From: Cichorium intybus
Taxonomy: Eukaryota > Streptophyta > Magnoliopsida > Asterales > Asteraceae
Direction: 5' to 3'
Length of the DNA: 64,000 nt
Assembly (NCBI GenBank): GCA_023525715.1
Contig: CM042016.1
Coordinates: 85,349,882-85,413,881, forward strand
A program made the translations under genes and the position numbers. How positions within the stretch are numbered: position 1 is the stretch's first letter; every line of letters begins with the position of its first letter. Below, one piece after another: positions 58,467 through 64,000 of this stretch. The notes beneath the pieces were generated by a model that did not search any database, was not told where the DNA came from, and was given only the letters and a program-made list of their open reading frames with translations.

Positions 58467-60442
58467 CTGTTGGACATGGTTCATTCCATGATGAGTCGAG
58501 CTTCGCTTCCCATCCACTTCTGGGGGTATGCCTTAGAGACTGTCGCCCACATCCTCAATCTTGTCCCAACTAAGAAGGTTGCTAAAACACCTCATGAGAT
58601 GTGGACGGGGAAAGTTCCCTCGTTAGCACATATCAAAGTTTGGGGTTGTGAGGCTTTCCTTAGATGAGAGACTCACGACAAACTCGTAGAAAAAAGCGAG
58701 AGGTGTATTTTCGTTGGATACCCCAAACAGTCTTTTGGATACTTGTTCTACAGACCTAGCGAGGACATGGTCTTTGTAGCTAGATGAGGAGTCTTTCGAG
58801 AGAGAGAGCTCATATTCAAAGAAGACAGTGGGAGTACCATTGATCTTCAAGAAATTCAAGAGTCATCAGATAATGCAACCTTAGGAGAAACTAGCAACCA
58901 ACAAGAGGAAGAAGTTCCTGTTGGTCCGACTGATATATCCTTACCTCTTAGGCGCTCCGGTAGAGTTAGCATGCCGCCCGAGTTTTATGGTTTCCATATA
59001 ACTACAGATGGGTACACATTTGTCACTGATAGGACACTGATAAATTTGGATGAGCCAGCTAACTACCGGGAAGCAGTGGCGGGCCCTGAGTCTGCCAAGT
59101 GGAAGGAGGCAATGGACAGCGAGATCAAGTCCATGTATGACAATCAAGTTTGGAACTTGGTTGACAATGTACCGGGTCGAAAGACAGTCGGGTGCAAGTG
59201 GATCTTCAAGAAGAAGACCGACATGGATGGAAAGGTACACACTTTCAAGGCAAGACTGGTTGCGAAGGGCTTTACTCAAACCCCAGGGGTTGACTATGAT
59301 GAGACCTTCTCACCAGTGGCCAAGATAAAGTCTATTAGGATTATGCTGGCCATAGCTGCATTTCATGACTATGAAATTTGGCATATGGACGTCAAAACCG
59401 CTTTCCTTAATGGGAAGTTGACTGAGGATGTTTACATGAATCAGCTAGAGGGTTTTGTCGATGCAAAGTATCCTGATAAGGTGTGTAAGCTTGAGAAATC
59501 AATCTATGGATTGAAACAAGCTTCTCGCAGCTGGAATCTTTGTTTCCATGAGAAAGTCAAAGAGTTTGGTTTCTCTAGGAGCGAGGATGAGTCCTGCGTA
59601 TATGTCAAGGCTAGTGGGAGTATAGTCACTTTTCTGGTGCTGTATGTTGATGACATACTACTAATGGGAAACGACATTCCAACCTTGCAAGATGTCAAGT
59701 CTTGGCTTGGGAAGTTTTTCGCCATGAAAGACCTAGGAGAAGCTGCCTATATTCTCGGGATAAGAATATTGAGAGATAGAAGAAGAGACTAATTGGATTT
59801 AGTCAAAGTACATACTTGGAAAAGGTACTAAAGAGGTTTAGTATGGAAAATTCCAAGAAGGGAGAGCTACCTATCCAAAGTAATGCCAAGTTGAGTAACA
59901 CTCAAAGTCCGAGTACAGACGAGGATATAGATGACATGAGTCGGGTACCTTACGCTTCGGCTGTGGGTTCGATCATGTACGCTATGACGTGTACTCGCCC
60001 TGACGTGGCCTTTGCCTTGAGCATGGTCAGTCGGTACCAGGGAAACACTGGAAGGGCACATTGGATAGCTGTCAAGAATATACTCAAGTATCTGCGAAGG
60101 ACGAAGAACATGATGTTAGTCCTTGGTGACAGTGATACCTTGAGAGTTAAAGGGTATACAGATGCCAGCTTTCAGGCAGATAGAGACAATGGTTGGTCTC
60201 AGCCGGGCTGTGTATTTCTTTTGAATGGGGGAGCAGTGACTTGGAAAAGTTCCAAGCAAGAGACGGTGGCTGATTCAACGTGCGAATCAGAGTACATATC
60301 AGTGAGTGAAGCGTCAAAGGAAGCGGCTTGGCTGAGGAACTTTATCGGTGACCTTGGAGTAGTCCCGAGTATTCAGGAGCCACTGGAACTATTCTGCGAT
60401 AACGAAGGAGGTGTTGCTTTGACAAAGAAACCGAGAGACCAT
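58467..60442 (+). pseudogene. copia integrase C-half, reverse transcriptase and RNase H
   Basis: Resumes as LLDMVHSMMSRASLP and FWGYALETVAHILN, the direct continuation of the integrase cut at 48652. RT: AFLNGKLTEDVYMNQLEGF, IYGLKQASRSW, catalytic YVDDILL (about 59643). A 1-2-base frameshift lies between 59790 and 59815 (RRRD* versus the continuing frame). Then RT thumb MTCTRPDVAFALSMVSRYQ and RNase H GYTDASFQADRDNGWSQ, DSTCESEYISVSEASKEA. TGA and TAG stops also occur near 58665 and 58785. The frame ends in foreign sequence after KKPRDHG. Confidence 0.88.
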
Positions 60443-60744
60443 GGAAATGAAGGGTTTTCTAGCAAATAATGAACACAAAAATTCCTATGGTTCACATGCA
60501 ACCCTAATAAGATCTATGTTTTCTTCTATGAAGATAATAAATTAAAACCTAAAGGAAACAATTATTTCTAAAGATCAAAACTGAGAAAACCAACCTTTTG
60601 ATCTTATGATCCTTGAAGCTAGCAGCACAAATGTCCTGCCTCAAATGGTGTCACACCCAAGCAATGGAGAAGACAGTCCAGCAGAGTTTTCTTGATGTAA
60701 AATGGCACAGGTATTGAGCCTCCATAGGGTTCCTTATATAGCCT
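60443..60744 (-). mobile_element. Inverted end of a copia LTR
   Basis: On the minus strand this matches the last ~250 bp of the LTR at 44753-45538 (GAAGAAAACATAGATC, GTTGCATGTGAAC, AGAAAACC.TTCA) and begins exactly at the LTR's terminal bases. A CTATATAAGGAAC TATA-like box is near 60740. It replaces the 3' end of the split copia element and is itself cut by the next gypsy LTR. Confidence 0.75.
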
Positions 60745-62941
60745 GAAATGACCAAAATTAATAATATAAATATGTAAAATAAGATGTGTGTAATTTAAAG
60801 TTTTATATGTAATATTATGAGAAATTATGGTTGTAAGGGTAAATTGGTCATTTGACCATATACAGGAGTTATTATAAAAGTATAATCCTAGTTTGGACCA
60901 AAAATGTAAGAAAGATAGCTAAATGCGGTAAAAACCTAATATTGGTGCCTAAAGTCCAAGGAAGAGAACTTGAGGACAAGATTGCAAAATGGAACTTATT
61001 AATGGGAGAAATATCTTCCATTATCACAGAAGTTGGAAAATTCACGGGAGAAACCTCTGGAAGAACCGAGAGCAAGGCTAGGAAGAAGAACAAGGAGATT
61101 TTCAACAAGAATTGAAGATATAATCTAAACCAAGGTTAGTAATCAAGTTTCTAGCTTCAATCCTTGAGTTGGTTCTTCACGGGATGAACTGAAATTTAGT
61201 TTCAGTCATGATTCCAAGTGATTAATATGATTCTTAAGTTCTGCACATGATGGTATGTTAAGATTATAAAAAATAATCCAAGAGTTTTATTGATTTTGTG
61301 GATTTGGGGGTTTTTAGTTCAAGAACCCTAATTTTTACATTTTAAGATTTGGAATGATTTCATGGGTAAAAACTTGTTATAAACTGAAGGTTTTACTCAT
61401 GGAATGATTCCATAAGTATTAAGTTAAGTATTAAGTTCTTAACAAGCCAAAACAGGAAGTTAAAAATCGGACTGCTACAGTGAAAAACCGAAAGGAAGAG
61501 TTTGCTGCCCAGAAAGAGCACGGGTCGTGCTTCACTATTCACCAAAGTATAATGCTATTTTGAGGTGCACGAGTCGTGCTTCTTATAGAAGGAATAAAGC
61601 ACGAGTCGTGCCAATCCTCTATGATGTTTCTGTCCATTTTTGAGTTTTGAACTTTGAGCTAGACCTGTCCGTTTGGTCTACAATTCATACCATAGGCTTA
61701 AAATGGTATGAAAACATGTAGAAAATTTTTAAAATGGGAATACGACCTCTCGAGAGTACTGTAGAAAAATACGTATAGTTCGGGAGAATGTACGACTCAT
61801 ATAAAGCTAGATATTTAAAAGTTATACACTTATTTTGGTCTATAATGGTATAATAAGGACTCAAATGAGTTATAAAGTCAGAATAAATGTTAATCTATGA
61901 TATATTAAATATAGGTGCAAGTCAAGTAATTGGACACCGAAGTGGTAAAGAACCAAGAAACGCCTAGTCAACATTTCAAGATCTATAAGGTGAGTACATG
62001 TAGTATTTTCATCCATTTTGGGATACATGGCAAGTAAGTAAGTATTTTTCAGATTTTATATAATATTTTTATGTGTGAAAGTATTTGCAAGAATGATATA
62101 TTTTCTAGCTTATATGGAAAGTAAACTGCTATATTTGAAAGTATGATTTTAGCAATAGCCTAGATTATGGTAAAAGCATGTTTAAGTCTAAAGCTTGGCA
62201 TTTAGCCATTATGTGTACAAGTACTGTTTCAGTTTTCAGAAAATATTTTTATATTTGACTGGTATTGTAGCTAGCAATGTTAGTAAGGGAACTATGTTCC
62301 ACCTACCCGGGTTAGGTAAGGAGTCTACTGGGGAAAACCCCTTCGCGAAGTAGGCTGCCTCAGCAATTCTACTGTGAGGATTGATCCGTTCTTTCTAGCT
62401 GTAGAGACTTGGGGTATCACTTATAGTGATTAAAGCCCTAAGTATAAAAATCCAGCAAGTTTATAAAACCAGTCAAAGAAAGTATGAAAGAAGCTAGTTT
62501 TGAAAGATATAAAATGGTTTTGAAAGATAAAAAGTTATAGTATATTAATACTATAAAGTTTTAGCGAATGTTTATATTATAAAATTTTTATAAAAGGTTG
62601 AAAAAGGAGATTAAATGTTTGAGTCTAAAACTCATGTAACTCACGAGACATTTTGTCTTACGTATTCTATTTTTATGCCATGTATTCCAGGTTCAGGTAC
62701 GAAGTGGTGAGATAGTTTGAAGTTGTAAAATAAGTCCTAGAGTGTAAAAGAGTGGAGCTGGGTACAGCTATCATGTATTGGTATTGATTAAATCCTTTCC
62801 CTTAAACTTATGGTTGTTTGATATGTAATTGTAACACCCCTTTTGTCGTATTTAAACAAGTACAATGGTTTTTGTAAAACCGTATTTTGTAAAATATACT
62901 TTTATGTAATATAAATGGTTTGTAAAAGTTAGAGCATTACA
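60745..62941 (+). repeat. 5' LTR of the LARD-related gypsy element
   Basis: About 2.2 kb, homologous to the LARD LTRs with many indels. It carries GCACGRGTCGTGC palindromes near 61516, 61563 and 61597 and the hairpin block at 62288. It ends CATTACA just before the PBS. Confidence 0.85.
62288..62443 (+). ncRNA. Putative structured leader block, related gypsy LTR
   Basis: Same series of stems in an LTR that is otherwise clearly diverged from the LARD. The GGGG/CCCC stem is kept with a shorter loop (AAAA), and ATCAC-TTATA-GTGAT differs only in its loop. The outer ACTTGGGG/CCCTAAGT stem is unchanged. Confidence 0.5.
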
Positions 62942-62942
62942 A

Positions 62943-62957
62943 GTTGGTATCAGAGCC
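62943..62957 (+). promoter_or_regulatory. Primer-binding site of the LARD-related gypsy element
   Basis: GTTGGTATCAGAGCC directly after the LTR. Confidence 0.88.
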
Positions 62958-63324
62958 ATAGTTTAAGCGAATTAGGATTGGATCATTCCACTCCTAGGCT
63001 TAGGCTTGTAAAATAGTCAGTTAGAGTGAGTTACATAGTTTTTATGTCTTAAGGAATTAAGACATTATTTGTTAATGGTATGATATGAGTATATTTATGA
63101 GTTAAAAGTAACTAATTGATACTAGTGAACAGTGGAACCAAGCGGAACATTGGGAACAACATGTGTAGGTGATTATGGTAATATGGGCCCGTATTATCAT
63201 AATCACAGGACGCGTATTGAGCCTAGTGTAGCCGCGAGGGAATACTGGGAAACTGGTGGAAAAGTAGTAAACTAATAATTTGATATATTATGAAATACTA
63301 AAGTATTTGAAATTTTATAGCAAG

Positions 63325-64000
63325 ATGCGAACTAGAAGTGGTCAAGGATCGTATGCGGAAAATTCAGATCCTAATGCAAGGCCTCCTATTCCTCCTCGAC
63401 CGCCCCAAGCCGTTGATGATGGCAATTCTAGGGGTGAGGCTAATCCACCTCCATTGACCTTGGAGGCAATCCAGAAGTTATTACACGACTCTCAAGTACA
63501 AACCAGACATGAAATGACTCGCCTTCTAGATGAACGATTAGGCGAAAGATCTAAATCACAAAATGAAGATACTGAGAAAAGTGTGGCTCCTGAGGGTACT
63601 AACCCAACACAGAATTCTTCTCAGGGAGACTCTTCTTCCAAATCACAGCCACAGTTCAAGGCTAAGGGAGTTTGTACTTTTAAGGACTTTATGTCCTGTC
63701 GGCCTAAGGAATTCAACGGGGAGATGGACCCGCGAATAACTATTCGGTGGGTGACTGAAATGGAACAAGTTCTTCGCATCTGTCGTTGCGAAGAGGATAT
63801 GAAAGTAGGATTTGCTTCTCAAATGCTAAAGGCGGAAGCTCTTAATTCGTGGAATACTCTCCGCCGAACCAAGGGAAGTGAGTTTGTTGATGCGTTCTCT
63901 TGGGAGGAGTTTGTTCAGCGGTTGAAAGGCAAGTTCTGTTCAGCTAGGCATCGGGAGAACTTGGTCAATGAATTCTTTGCTCTTGCAAAAGAAAAGCAGA
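63325..64000 (+). CDS. Gypsy (Tekay-type) Gag, N-terminal part, open at window edge
   Basis: ATG at 63325 follows the leader by about 370 bp and opens 225 codons without a stop to the window end. It begins MRTRSGQGSYAENSDPNARP, then a Pro-rich and Ser/Gln-rich stretch, then the retrotransposon Gag core: FMSCRPKEFNGEMDPRITIR, WVTEMEQVLRICRCEEDMKV, FASQMLKAEALNSWNTL, and FSWEEFVQRLKGKFCSARHR. Spacing fits Tekay/Del Gag; the zinc knuckle should follow outside the window. Gag forms the virus-like particle that packages RNA carrying the matching leader, which could include the LARD's. No inactivating change is visible in this part, in contrast to every other gag in the window except the copia one at 8.8 kb. 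Confidence 0.88.
   Translation, partial: MRTRSGQGSYAENSDPNARPPIPPRPPQAVDDGNSRGEANPPPLTLEAIQKLLHDSQVQTRHEMTRLLDERLGERSKSQNEDTEKSVAPEGTNPTQNSSQGDSSSKSQPQFKAKGVCTFKDFMSCRPKEFNGEMDPRITIRWVTEMEQVLRICRCEEDMKVGFASQMLKAEALNSWNTLRRTKGSEFVDAFSWEEFVQRLKGKFCSARHRENLVNEFFALAKEKQ

Larger units (their letters stand above)
44753..60442 (+). mobile_element. Ty1/copia element split by a LARD insertion
   Basis: 5' LTR 44753-45538, PBS, long leader, gag and first half of pol to 48652, interruption by a 9.8-kb LARD (48658-58466), then the rest of integrase, RT and RNase H to 60442. The integrase reading resumes within the LARD's target duplication. The RNase H end, polypurine tract and 3' LTR are missing; an inverted LTR piece follows instead. 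Confidence 0.85.
60745..64000 (+). mobile_element. Gypsy element related to the LARD, continues past the window
   Basis: LTR lacking roughly its first 50 bp (60745-62941), PBS, leader and open gag. LTR organisation, the end sequence, PBS context (CATAGTTTAAGCGAA) and leader block GGGCCCGTATTATCATAATC all match the LARD. Pol, if present, is outside the window. Tekay/Del-type by its Gag. Confidence 0.85.

Overview
The window is plant nuclear DNA: AT-rich, spliceosomal intron signals, long (TA)n tracts, a CC-NBS-LRR disease-resistance gene and layered plant transposons. It is a eudicot; my impression of the retroelements points to Asteraceae, perhaps lettuce-like, but nothing here proves that. 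I see no prokaryotic operon, CRISPR array, rRNA or functional tRNA. No host gene is demonstrably intact. The one gene with clear host function, the CNL, is split by a retrotransposon.

Layout. 0-8 kb: (TA)n, a minus-strand Helitron 3' terminus, a PIF1/Helitron helicase remnant, a 1.9-kb minisatellite, a broken bromodomain gene with recognisable exons, and a second minisatellite sharing the same core. Together they may be one Helitron inserted in a (TA)n tract. 8.0-8.4 kb: a tRNA-derived SINE with perfect Pol III A and B boxes. 8.5-12.3 kb: a Ty1/copia element with three in-frame TAG stops and no 3' end. 12.3-16.3 kb: decayed retrotransposon pieces and plain intergenic DNA. 16.6-18.0 kb: a Mutator-like element with ~215-bp TIRs and a perfect 9-bp target duplication. 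18.2-27.1 kb: the CNL gene on the minus strand, cut in its LRR region by a 5.2-kb Reina-like gypsy element whose two 299-bp LTRs are nearly identical. 27.7-30.65 kb: a putative non-autonomous Helitron. 31.0-33.65 kb: a coding-poor TRIM/LARD-type element with 5-bp TSD GCAAC. 34.4-35.6 kb: a second MULE-like element, whose pre-insertion site survives as a paralogue at 36.9 kb. 37.4-39.1 kb: a PIF/Harbinger-type element (TAA duplication) carrying only the Myb/SANT ORF. 39.5-44.75 kb: a badly broken Tekay-like gypsy element. 44.75-60.44 kb: a Ty1/copia element whose integrase is split by a 9.8-kb LARD (48.66-58.47 kb, LTRs 2.8-3.0 kb). 60.44-60.75 kb: an inverted copia LTR end. 60.75-64.0 kb: LTR, primer-binding site and open gag of a gypsy element related to the LARD, running off the window.

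How the parts relate. The last gypsy element shares LTR motifs, primer-binding site and leader with the LARD, so it or a sibling could have mobilised it. Their LTRs share a block of about 157 bp that can fold into a chain of hairpins, plus upstream clusters of a GCACGRGTCGTGC palindrome. Both lie downstream of the predicted TATA box and so would be in the RNA leader. This is my best candidate for something undescribed.
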